Source: Dama dama (lineage: Eukaryota; Chordata; Mammalia; Artiodactyla; Cervidae). Taken from it: a stretch of 64,000 nucleotides of DNA. Positions 10,701 through 22,700 of this stretch are shown here, piece by piece. The position numbers were made by a program, and so were the translations under genes. Within the stretch, counting starts at the first letter, position 1. Each line of letters starts with the position of its first letter. The stretch lies in contig NC_083689.1 in assembly GCF_033118175.1 (NCBI RefSeq), forward strand, positions 25,464,501 through 25,528,500, written 5' to 3'. Under the pieces are notes generated by a model. The model was not told the origin of the DNA. It saw only the letters and a program-made list of their open reading frames with translations, and ran no database searches.

Positions 10701-13700
10701 GTAGCCAAAATGGCTAGTTGAATATTCTAACACTTTTTACTGAATAATCTAACTTTTCCCCACTGATTTTGAAGTGCTACTTGTTATCTCACACTGAATT
10801 CTCTTATTGTATTCAGTTTAATTTTGAACCCTATCCCATTCCAGTGATTTCTTTTTCTGTACCATTATCATACTGTTTTAATTACCATTGCTTAATAATA
10901 TGCTTTATTATCTGATAGTGATACTCTCCTCTTGTTACTCTTCCTTTTCAGAACCTTCCTGTTTAACTATCATGTTTATTCTTTTTTTACACATATAATT
11001 TTTTAAAGTTCCACTTACCCTTTCACTTTCTGCATCTGCTCTAGGGTCTCTGGTAGAGTCCTTCCAAAACTTTCGGGGAAAAAAAGAGTGATAATTCCGA
11101 TCAGGACAGTCAGGCTCCCCATGAGGATGTAGGGCAGAACTCTGTTGTAAGCACCTGTAAGACACAGTTAGATGTAGGGACTCTCCAGATGCTCTTGAGA
11201 ATCACTTAGTAATGGTGGCACACAGTTTTAAATCTGAATACTTACAGAAGAAAAAAAGTGTGCAAAATACACAGTTTCTGTTTGGCAGATGTCATTGCCT
11301 CTGAATTTCCATAATCATTCACTCTTGATCTTGCATTATCAAAAGATCTTTCATGTCAACTGGTATTCTCTAAGCTGCTACTTAATCAGGTGTGATAGAT
11401 GTTCTTTTGATAGAAATCTTTGCCTACCAAAGTTCTCTTAAGGTAAAAGTCACTGGAGATGGGGGATGGGAGGACACCACAGGGAAAGAGGTAGATCAGG
11501 ATGTTGCAGGGACGGGTACTGGCTATGATGACTGATATGACCTTTGCATTTGCCCAGACCAGTAGGCTGCTGTAGAAAGCTAGGTCCACAGAGCTGTGAG
11601 ACTCTCAAAGAAAATCTAAGTAATATATTCAATCCAATTTAAATCAATAAATGTCAGGCACTGTGGTTTCTTTCTGCAGCATTTATATACTTGGTTTTAT
11701 ATGTAATTGGAAGAACCACTCCACCTCTTTATCTGGTGTTACTCGAACAGGAGAATAATAGATCTTCATCTTGCTTCCCTTCTACATACAGAGATTACAG
11801 AGGAATAACACAACCAAGAATTTTATTTGACAAAAAAAAATATAAATCATTAATAAAAAATAAAAAAAACAAAAAAATATATAAATCTTGAAGCTTCTCC
11901 AAGGCCTCTGCTGTCACCAATAGGAGCTGCGACTGTGGAATAGAAAGCTCTTTCTCAGACTCCTGCATTTCTTATGTAAGTGGTCCACCATTAGACCACA
12001 TGAGCATGGTTTGAAAGCATAGGGAAGATGAAAAGACATTCTACATAATAATGTACTTTCTCAGGTATTCAGGGCAGCTGTGTGGAAAATGTCTCTCTTT
12101 CTCTGTAAGGTTTTAGAGTGTACCTTTTCTGAGAATTCACATATGTCTTTGCGGATGTATGTGTGTGTGTTTGAACCAGTAGTAACTAGGAAGAATAAGG
12201 AACTGCATCTCCATCTCTCACCAATAAAGTTCTTATGAGGTTTAGACTTCGAGTGCTAGAACCTACATACACTGAACATCTCATGTAAGCCCTTCTGATG
12301 GATAAATATGATCACATAAAAGCCAAAGTTCCTACACTGCAAAAAAAGTCATGAAGTCAAAATGGAAATGATAAACTAGGAAAAAATATTTACAGTATAT
12401 ATACAGAGGGCTAATTTTTTCAATTACAAAAAGCTCCCCCACTCAAAATATAAGCCATTAGAAAGATGGGAAAAGACATGGACAGTCAGATATCTTAAAA
12501 ATAATGTCAATAAATATATGAAAAAATGTTCAACCTCATTCATAGTTGAGAAAGAAATGAAAGCAACAATGATATCCATTTTTCACACAACAAATTATCA
12601 ATGACTAAAAAATTGGATGATTCCCATTGTTGGTGAAGATGTGGAGAAACAGACACTCTCATATATTGAGAGTTGGATTGTAAACTGGTATAGTATTCAG
12701 AAGTCAATTTGGCAATATCTATGAAATTTTTAAATTGCTCCAGCAGTCCATTGGTCCATATATACAAAGGCTGTGGGGGTGTAGGGGAATGTTCACTACA
12801 GTGTTATTTGCAATAACAAAAACTTGGAAATGGTCTAAATATTCATTCATGAACCTAGTTAAATAAATTATGTGTACACATATATTAGAAGTCTATGTAC
12901 TAACTAAAAAGAAGAAAAAAGAACTACATACATACCAATTAGACCACATGAGCATGGTATGAAACTATAGGGAAGATGAAAGGTGAAGATGAAAACTATA
13001 CATACACCAATCAGGAAAGATATTCTGATACAATGTTAAGTTTAAAAAAGTCATGAAACAATATTTATGATATAATGTTGTGTATTTAAAAATGTGTGTG
13101 TGTATTGTACAAAACGAAACGTCTGGAGGACTACTCAGCAAATGTCAGTATCAGTTCCTCTGAGGGCTGTGATTCAAGGAACTGAGAGAGTACAGGTGAT
13201 CTTGTACTCTTTCTAGTATTTTCTGTGCTGTTTGCATTTTTCACGACAAAAAGTCCATTACTTATAGATATATTTTTAAAAAAGGATAGACTGATAAGAT
13301 GCATCTCACCTAGGTAAACAAAGTAGGGAGCAATGATGCTGCCCACTCTGGAGGCCATGGAGGTGACCCCCACTGCCATGTTCCTGACCAGGGTTGGGTA
13401 GAGCTCTGCAGTGAAGACATACAGCATGGCAAAGGCAGAAGTGACCCCAAATTTTCCCAACATGGCCAGACCAATGGACAAGAAGTTGTAATCTGGAAAA
13501 GAGACCCAGTGTAAACAGAGGTACTTTTAGAAACAATACTTACTTAACAGTTGCCTGTTTTGTCCTTATTGCTTATATAGGAATGTTTTATAATATGTTT
13601 CATATATAAATATTTTATAATGTAAAGATATTCCCCAAATTACACTTCTTCTTCAAAGTCTTACTAACTGGACCTAGAAAAAGATGGAGAGTGAAGGGTG

Positions 13701-16700
13701 CTTTGAGCTTCACTCTTCTGTCATTCTAGATCATTTATGCATTCCGTGACCTTATCTACACTTTAATTACAACAGTTTCATAGTCAATTGTTAGCTTGTT
13801 AATGAAGTTAAGTTTAATCTTTGAAGAGAAGAACCAATCCTTTTATCTTACTTATTATTATTGAGATATATACTTCTATGTATAATACTATATATCAATA
13901 ATCTGTTGACTTAATGCTGTAACAATATGAGAAACTTGGACATAAGAGGAAAAGTAGAAAACCTTTGTAACTACTTAAAGTTTACAGACCATAAAAATCA
14001 CTGAATTTATACTGAAACTGGCATGTACTACCAACTCTTAACACTTGTATATATACATCAATCAGAGAGAAGGTTTAAAAGTACCAAGAAATTAGCACTC
14101 AGGTTTATGACTCAAAGAAAGGTTTGAGGGATTAGGTGAAAGTTTCTATGAAGGGGATGTACTGCGAGCATTACTCTTCTTCTGGTGGTGATTTCTGATT
14201 CTCTGAGGCTAACCCTTCCGTTTGAAGGGACTAATTTTGAACAAAGGAAATCACAGAGTTAGCTATCGCTCCTGTAACTGACTTATGAATGGTTTATTAT
14301 GTAAGTGACAGTAAGTGAAAGTGAAGTCGCTCAGTCGTGTCCGACTCTTTGCGACCCCATGGACTATACAGTCCCTGGAATTCCCCAGGCCAGAATACTG
14401 GAGTAGGTAGACTTTCCCTTCTCAGGGGATCTTCCCAACCCAGGGATCGAACCCAGGTCTCCCGCATTGCAGGCACATTCTTTACCAGCTGAGCCACAAG
14501 GGAAGACCATTTATTATGTAAAAGCTACATAAATAGGGAACAGGGACTAATAATTAGGGCTTCCCTAGTAACTCTGATGGTAAAGCATATGACTGCAATG
14601 CAGGAGACCCAGGTTTGATCCCTGGGTCAGGAAGACCCCCTGGAGAAGGGAATGGCTACCCACTCCAGTATTCTTGTCCATTCTTGCCATGGACAGAGGA
14701 GCCTGGTGGGCTACAGTCTATGGTGTCGCTTGCAAAGAATCAGACACGACTGAACGACTAAGCACACATGCACACATGACTAATAACTAGCCTGGTCGAG
14801 GTGTGGATCTTTTCTGGTAAGTTGTTAATATTGCATAGCTTCTTACCTGCAGGTACCAACTGAATTAAGAGAAGCACACTTCCTCCAAAGAACAGTACTC
14901 CAGCTATGACATAACGTCTGGGTAGGGTTCGAAGTAGCAGCCAGGCTGCAATGTAGGCTGGAACTTCAATCAAGGCAGAGAAGAAACAGTTCAGGTAGGG
15001 ATCTCCGTGTAAATTAGGAGTATTGAGAGAGAGAGCAAAGTAACCCACTGAGGTTAACATCCTGGAAGTCAAAAGACAAAAATGACAAAAGGATGGCTTG
15101 AGTCACTTTACAATTTCATGATGGTTAGGAAGTTGTCCATATCTTGGTATCTTACAAGTAGTGACTAGCCACATAGGGCTATTTAAAAGTATAAATTAAA
15201 ATCAAATAAAATTTAAAATTTCATCCCTCACTTTGGCACTAGCCACACTTCAATTCCTTAGTAGCCACATGGAGCTAGTGGCTACTATAATGGACAACAG
15301 AGATATAAAATGTTTTTATTATTGAAGAAAGTTATGTTGGACAGCACTAAGTCTAAATATACAAATATTCAACAATTACCTACCCTAATCTAGCTAATTT
15401 CAGGTTTCAGTAGAATAGCTTGTACAATACATTCTCATCCCCTTAGAGATATTATTTGAAGAAAGACTGTCACATCAGTGAACATAAAATCCATATTTCA
15501 TTCTCCCCCCCCCAAAAAAAGAAAAAGATACATAGGTAATACTGTGGGATCCACTTACAGTAAATTCCAATTGACTTAGTAAAACTCACTTTAGGGAAAA
15601 AAATGAGTCTCACTCATAATGCTTCAAGGTATCACAGAATGCACATTGCATATCCCGCCATTATAGTTAACTTCCACATAAAAGCTTTTCTGTGGAAAAA
15701 ACACTAAGTTATATATAACACTACGCAGACTCCTCTGTGGAGAAATTTGCTTATTATCAACATGACTGAAAAGCAGAGAACATCTGAAAAATATTTTCAG
15801 GAACACTGTTGGATCTTCTTATACATACTCTACTAGGTTGGATAGCACAAGGGCTAATCCAAAACAAAACACGAAACTTTATTCCTCTAGGATCTTAGTG
15901 ATTCTCACATTTGATAATAACAGCAGCATGAATAAAACTAATGACTACTTTATTGTTGGCCCAATAGTACCCCTTCTCAAGATATATTTGCATCCGTGAT
16001 ACCTGCTGACATATAAGAACTAAGTAGGTCCATTGTGAGGAAAGCCACGTGTCCAGGACACACTTGCTTAATTCAGGGGCATAAACTCTGTTATTGATGA
16101 CTTCTAATTGTAATACAAGGTGGCTCTAAAATTAGACTAGCTGCAGCGTGAGCCTGGTAGTTCTGATTACCGTCGTTTTTTGTGCTGCCATCATGGAGTA
16201 GGCATGTTCTTTTCTTTCTGCCTTCTTCCTAATTTCTTGGCAGATATATTATTAACTCTTACCTACAAAGTCAGTTCATTATTTATGTGCCTTAAAAATC
16301 ACCCAGTAAACTTCTATTAGCAAGTGTAAAAAGCTTGTCAAAACTCCAAGTCAGGCAATGGGGACTCAGGGTATTCTAACCTCACTGATTAATTGCCTGT
16401 ACAACTTCTGGAAGCCGGAGCTGAGTTAGCATCTCAGCCTCAGGCATCAGGGATAGCATTAGTTTTAATCCCAGTAACTTTAGGAGGGGCAGGGGACCCT
16501 CTCCATGTGGGTCAAATTTCCCTTTAAATATTGTTCCCTTTGACAATTTTTTCAGTATCCAGTTCCATAAATCAAGTTGAAAGTGCAAGTTGCTCAGTTG
16601 TGTCCAATTCTTTGCCACCCCATGGACTATACAGTCCATGGAATTCTCCAGGCCAGAATACTGGAGTGGATAGCCTTTCCCTTCTCCAGGGGATCTTCCC

Positions 16701-19700
16701 AACCCAGGGATCAAACCCAGGTCTCCCGCATTGCAGGTGAATTCTTTACCAGCTGAGCCACAAGGGAAGCCCAAGAATATTAGAGTGGGTAGCCTATCCT
16801 TTCTCCAGGGGATCCTCCCAACTCAGGAACTGAACCGGGGTCTCCTGCATTGCAGGCTAAGAGCAATGCAGTTTTACCAACTGAGCTATCAGAGAAGCCC
16901 TTAAATTAAGTTAAGGGCTTTCCAAATAACTTAGATTCTAAAATTCTAATTTTGTCTCAGGAGGACCCAGGCCTTGACCCTGTCCCTTGAATGAAAGAAA
17001 ATCAGCTCTATATTTACATGCTGTATGTCACATTTCCAGATCTCTTATTACTTACCATAGCAGCAAAGACATAATGGTTATTGTAGCAATGTTCCAAGTC
17101 CTAAACAGGTCCAAAATGAAAACTTTCTGCTGCTTCAGGGGGAGTTGCTCCTGTTGCTAAAGTAATGCACACAACCATGAGATTAAGAGATGATGAGGAA
17201 GTATCTTTGGCTATGACAGTATGTTCTTTTTTTTTTTTTTTTTTTTAAATCTTTTTTTTTTATTAGTTGGAGGCCAATCACTTCACAACATTTCAGTGGG
17301 TTTTGTCATACATTGATATGAATCAGCCATGGATTTACACGTATTCCCCATCCCGATCCCCCCTCCCACCTCCCTCTCCACCCGATTCCCCCGAGTCCTC
17401 CCAGTGCACCAGGCTGGAGCACTTGTCTCATGCATCCCACCTGGGCTGGTGATCTGTTTCACCATAGATAGTATACATGCTGTTCTTTTGAAATATCCCA
17501 CCCTCACCTTCTCCCACAGAGTTCAAAAGTCTGTTCTGTATTTCTGTGTCTCTTTTTCTGTTTTGCATATAGGGTTATCGTTACCATCTTTCTAAATTCC
17601 ATATATATGTGTTAGTATGCTGTAATGTTCTTTATCTTTCTGGCTTACTTCACTCTGTATAAGGGGCTCCAGCTTCATCCATCTCATTAGGACTGGTTCA
17701 AATGAATTCTTTTTAACGGCTGAGTAATATTCCATGGTGTATATGTACCACAGCTTCCTTATCCATTCATCTGCTGATGGGCATCTAGGTTGCTTCCATG
17801 TCCTGGCTATTATAAACAGTGCTGCGATGAACATTGGGGTGCACGTGTCTCTTTCAGATCTGGTTTCCTCAGTGTGTATGCCCAGAAGTGGGATTGCTGG
17901 GTCATATGGCAGTTCTATTTCCAGTTTTTTAAGAAATCTCCACACTGTTTTCCATAGTGGCTGTACTAGTTTGCATTCCCACCAACAGTGTAAGAGGGTT
18001 CCCTTTTCTCCACACCCTCTCCAGCATTTATTGCTTGTAGACTTTTGGATAGCAGCCATCCTGACTGGCGTGTAATGGTAAAACACTCTCCGACATAAAC
18101 CACAGCAAGATCCTCTATGACCCACCTCCCAGAATATTGGAAATAAAAGCAAAACTAAACAAATGGGACCTAATGAAACTTAAAAGACAGCCCTCAGATT
18201 GGGAGACAGTATGTTCTTAATGCGTGTAATTCACTTCACTTTGAACATGCTTAGAAGTCCGGAATTTGCATGGAATAAGAGCATCTAAATATAGGATGCT
18301 TATTCTAACATTTAAAAATGTTTATGGCCCATTTTAGGCAGAAACCTTTAAAACATAAAAATTAGCTTCACTATCTCTTTATGTAAAGCCTGACTGCTGA
18401 CATAGATTTGCCTTGACTCATGGGCATCACTATGGGTGACCTTAATCACACTGAACCTTGGGGCCTATTGAGTGGGTAGGGCCATATAGCCCCAAACTAC
18501 CTTGAGGTTCATACTTTTCCTGTTTTTGTCTCAGTGTTAGAACACACTTGGGTTAACTAGGGGACCTTGAAAAAGTTACTATTTATCCTCTGTGAGCCTC
18601 AGTTTACCTCTCTGTAAAATGCGTATCATAATTAAATAAGAGTTGAGAAGTTTAAATGAGGTCATATATATAAATCTTAACATAGTACTTGAACCATGGT
18701 AAACACCCCATACACTTTAACCATTATTTTAATTACTGCACCATTGAGGAAAACACGTAAGCTGTTGATGGTTGGTGGTATTCTTACTGTTGTTAATGGA
18801 CTTCCTTCCCTTGCTTTTAATCTACTGAAATTAACTTTTCATGTGTTAGGAATCCAGATAATCAAGCTTATTAGAATCGGAACTATACTATTTGCATTAG
18901 CCAAGACAAGGATACAATCCAAGTGCCCATCAACAAATGATTGGCTTAAGATAATACGGTATATATACAATGGGATATTGGTCATAAGAAAGAGTGAAAT
19001 ATTGCCATTTGCAACAGGAGAATATTTCACTCAATGAAGTAAGTCAGAGGGAGAAAGACAAATAAGATATCATTTATATATGTAATAAAAATGCAAATGA
19101 ATCTACATAAAAAACAGAAATAGATTCACAGACATAGAAAACAAACATGGTTATCAAAGGGAAAAGGAAGGAGGGTCAGAGGGATAAACTACGTGTATGG
19201 GATTAACAGATACAAACCACTATACATAAAATAGATAAGGAACAAGGAGTATTTACTATACAGCATAGGGAAATATATTCCATATCTTTTCATAACCTAT
19301 AATAGAAAATAATCTGAAAGAATAACTGAATCACTTTCTTGTACACCTGAAACTAATACAATATTATAAATCAACTATACTTCAATTTTTAAAAAAAGGA
19401 ATTGAAACTAAAAGAGTTACAAGGCTCTGAGGTGGAGAGTCTCTTCAGGATAAAGTTAAACTCTGTGACTCTGTGCGTGTATTCAGTCAGAGGCCGAGGA
19501 AAGAACTTCCACAATGAAGGAATTAAGAGTGCCAGACCTGCCCTTGTAGTAGCTGCTTCCCAAATATTAGCATCCTTCTTTTCGAGAACAATCAGGCACC
19601 TCCTCATGCAGCTGACAGTCATGTTACCTTTCTGATTCTGCACTATCTGGAGTGAAAACCTCAAGAATATGCCTCTGGCAGTATTACCCAGTTATCACAA

Positions 19701-22700
19701 AGAAGAAAGTCCCTGTGTAAACTGCTGGGGACTAGCAGTCCTTCTGAAAGTTTTCCGGGAGTGGTACCACGTACAGACAGGACCTGGGGATCAGGCCTAT
19801 GCTGGCAATTGGCACTTCCACAGGGTCTTTGTGAAAATGCAGATTTCCAGGTCCCACATTGGGTTTGCTTAGTCTGAATCTTTCCTGGGGCTCAAGGGCC
19901 TGGGAATCTGTAAGTTTTAAAAGCTCTTTGGGTAATGGTGATAAGCAGCCAGATTTGGAAACCTCAGGAAAAGAACATTTCTGTATCCCGTGCTTGTCCC
20001 TGGCCTGTATGGAGCCGCCAAAATGCCTTTGGACCAGGCACCATGAGAAGGCTGAAGGTGCTTCAGAAAGGAAGCCAAAGAAACCCAAGATAGTGTTTGA
20101 AGATGGCATGACATGGTTTTTCTTCCTGTCCAAGTCAATGCCACTACCCTTAACATGAGATGAGAAAGAACTGTTAAAAGCATGCATTTTGGCACCAGAG
20201 TGAAACTTCTAGCTGTAAAATCCTGGGCAAATAATTTAACTTTTCAACTAAGAAGAACTATGCCTCAGTTACCTCTCCTGTGAAATGGGCCTATAATAAT
20301 ATGTACTAGCAATGACTGGCATAGCATCAAATGAGCTGAACAATGTGCCTGGCATCTGGTAGGCTCTTTATTACCATTCCGAGCAGTTTGCATTTGTTGG
20401 CACAGGGCCCTATATATCCTCCTTCAGAGGACCCTACCTGGGAGGTGAATAGGGAGGTGACTGGGCCTCAGGAAAGCACAAGCTCCCTTTTCCTCCTCGG
20501 GTTTGTTCAGCTGAGGTTCAATATGCCTCATGGCAGGAAGAAAGCATGTGTTTGACACTGGACTTTGTTCTCATTTGTCTATATAACTATGTATCTGAAA
20601 TGTTTTATGATTGCTTTCATCCACATAGGCTTTATCTCTACCACTAGACTCTAAGGTCCTCAAAGCAGAAGTCAGACCACGTATCCATTAAACATCAAAA
20701 AAACATTCAGCACAGCCCTGAGATCCAGAAGTGTTAGACACTCCCAGTGTTATTTTTGCATCCAGTTAAATTGACCAAGGCTGGGAATGGAATTCTTGAT
20801 CCGAAGAGCAAGGGATTAAGACATATTTTTCCTGGCAGCCCTCTGAAAGCTTGGGCTCACGGCCACTGTAATTAATCCTCCAGCCATCACCAAGGTGTCT
20901 GCTTCCGTAAAAGGTTCCAAAGGCCAAGAAGGAGGATAGAGTACTGGCAAGCTCGTCACCATCCAAAGTCCTGGGGTGGCCAGGGACACAGATGTGAGCA
21001 TGAGGCAAGCATACAGACTAAGAGGTATATAGTCTTCTTGGGGTGTTCTGAGCAGTCTCTGACCCTTCTAGCCGTGAGTGCCCCTGCCCTATCATTTAAG
21101 TGTCCTCCCTGGTTTGGACCGGCCTCTTCAGCCCTGAATCACTTTGCTCTCTTTGCTGGCTCACCCTGTTTGCTCCTTGGGGACTTCCTTCCTCACCTCA
21201 CCACTTATCTTCCATCTAATTCTCTTAACACTCTGGGTTATACTCTATGCTCCTTATGTGTCTAATTTTTCTTGTTTTCTCTGGGAGTTGGCATGAGGTA
21301 CGGCCAAGGACAGTCCTTACGACTGTCAGGAAGTGAGTATGCTTCCACTGAATATCTGCTTTTTTCATGGCCTCCTTCCTGCAGGTGTGAATCCACCAGC
21401 CTATGCTCTCAGGCCTTAGGGTTCTAGACATGATATAGCAAGACTAAAGACAGGTACAGCTTGCCCAGCAGATTTTGGTAAGGTTCAGAAAACAGTGGGG
21501 AACCCATGGGTGGAATATCTCTCAAACACATTTTTTCCCCACTTAATATAGATATTCAAAAATCACCAGTATGTAGCTGCATCAGTGGTACAGAGCAAGA
21601 ACTAATATTTAATCAACACTTGCTGTATGCTCCCTGGAGAAGGGAATGGCTACCCACTTCAGTATTCTTGTCTAGAGAATTCCTTGGACAGAGGAGCCTG
21701 GTGGGCTGTAGTCCATGGGGTTGCAAAGAGTCAGACATGACTGAGCAACTAACACTTTCACTGCTATTTGTTAAGCAATTTATATACATTATTATATTTA
21801 ATTGGTCCGCAGCCCTTTGAGATGGGTTTTATCTCAGAACTTCATCATGATTTTGTCTCTAAGGTCTTGAACAGTGCGTGGTGCACAGTAGGCACTCAAA
21901 ATCTATTGAATCAAATTAAATTCCATAATCAAGAATGCTGATCTCAAGAGAAAACATTTGCAAATCCTTACCTCCATAGGATCAAAAACCACCACTGGGG
22001 CAGTTATGTTGTTTATTTTTGCAGCTTTTTGGATAATATCTTCAGCTTCTTCAAATCTTCTCTGGGATATCAGCCATCGGGGAGATTCGGGGATAAACCT
22101 AAAATTCATTTTGGATGTTTTGTAATTTTTCACAGTAACAAGGTTGATGCTATCCACTGTAAGTTGCCCCCAAATAATTTTTATTTTGTAAAATTCTAGT
22201 TTGTCTTTTTAAAGAACATCAGGAGGGAGGCTTCATAAGATCTCCATTATTTGTAGGAATAAATAAAAGTACCTTCACGTTTGAAAGTTCTGATCAAATC
22301 ATAAGACCAATCGTTAGTTGTACTTGAAGCCAGGGCCAGCATACAAGGGGTAACATTAACTATGGGCATGTTTAAACAAGGGCAGCTGGAGAATACCACC
22401 CAAAACTTCATACCCAGCATGGCTCATTAAAGAAACAGAGTCTAGTATCTTTCCAGTGTGTCCATCCCTAGGGGAATTCCTGGTGCCTCAGTTGGTGAGG
22501 CTCACAAGTTTACTGGGTAAAAGAAGGCATCTGTGTTCCTTGGGGTTTTCCTTAGGCAGTCAGAGGAGGAGGCGAGTGCATTGATACACTTCTGTGGGAT
22601 GTCCCATGGCTTTCAACAGAATCTCAGCTCAGTGAGTACCCAAACCAGTTATGGGGAGACAGCCAATGTGGTCTCTCTCTCTCTCTTTTTTTAATTGTCT

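Larger units (their letters stand above)
7739..11018 (-). other. SLC22A4: SLC22A4 intron 9
   Basis: 3.3 kb, almost entirely repeats: MIR, CHR SINE, an ancient LTR interrupted by a younger LTR (itself carrying two insertions), and an L1M relic reaching to within about 60 bp of exon 9. Confidence 0.9.
17151..21971 (-). other. SLC22A4: SLC22A4 intron 5
   Basis: 4.8 kb. It contains the inverted ruminant L1 (17.2-18.2 kb), MIRs at 18.5 and 20.2 kb, an L1 3' end at 18.9-19.4 kb, a MER5A-like relic at 19.8 kb and a BOV-A fragment in a MIR at 21.6 kb. 20.4-21.6 kb is unassigned, possibly L2-derived. Confidence 0.9.

Noticed and set aside
16577..16776. tRNA-like A and B boxes in this and other SINE heads
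   Set aside because: These are Bov-tA/CHR SINE heads, not functional tRNA genes; they do not fold into a full cloverleaf with an anticodon arm.
17592..18152. 186-codon minus-strand open frame
   Set aside because: It is L1 ORF2 C-terminal sequence ([16 protein letters not shown] text), not a host gene.
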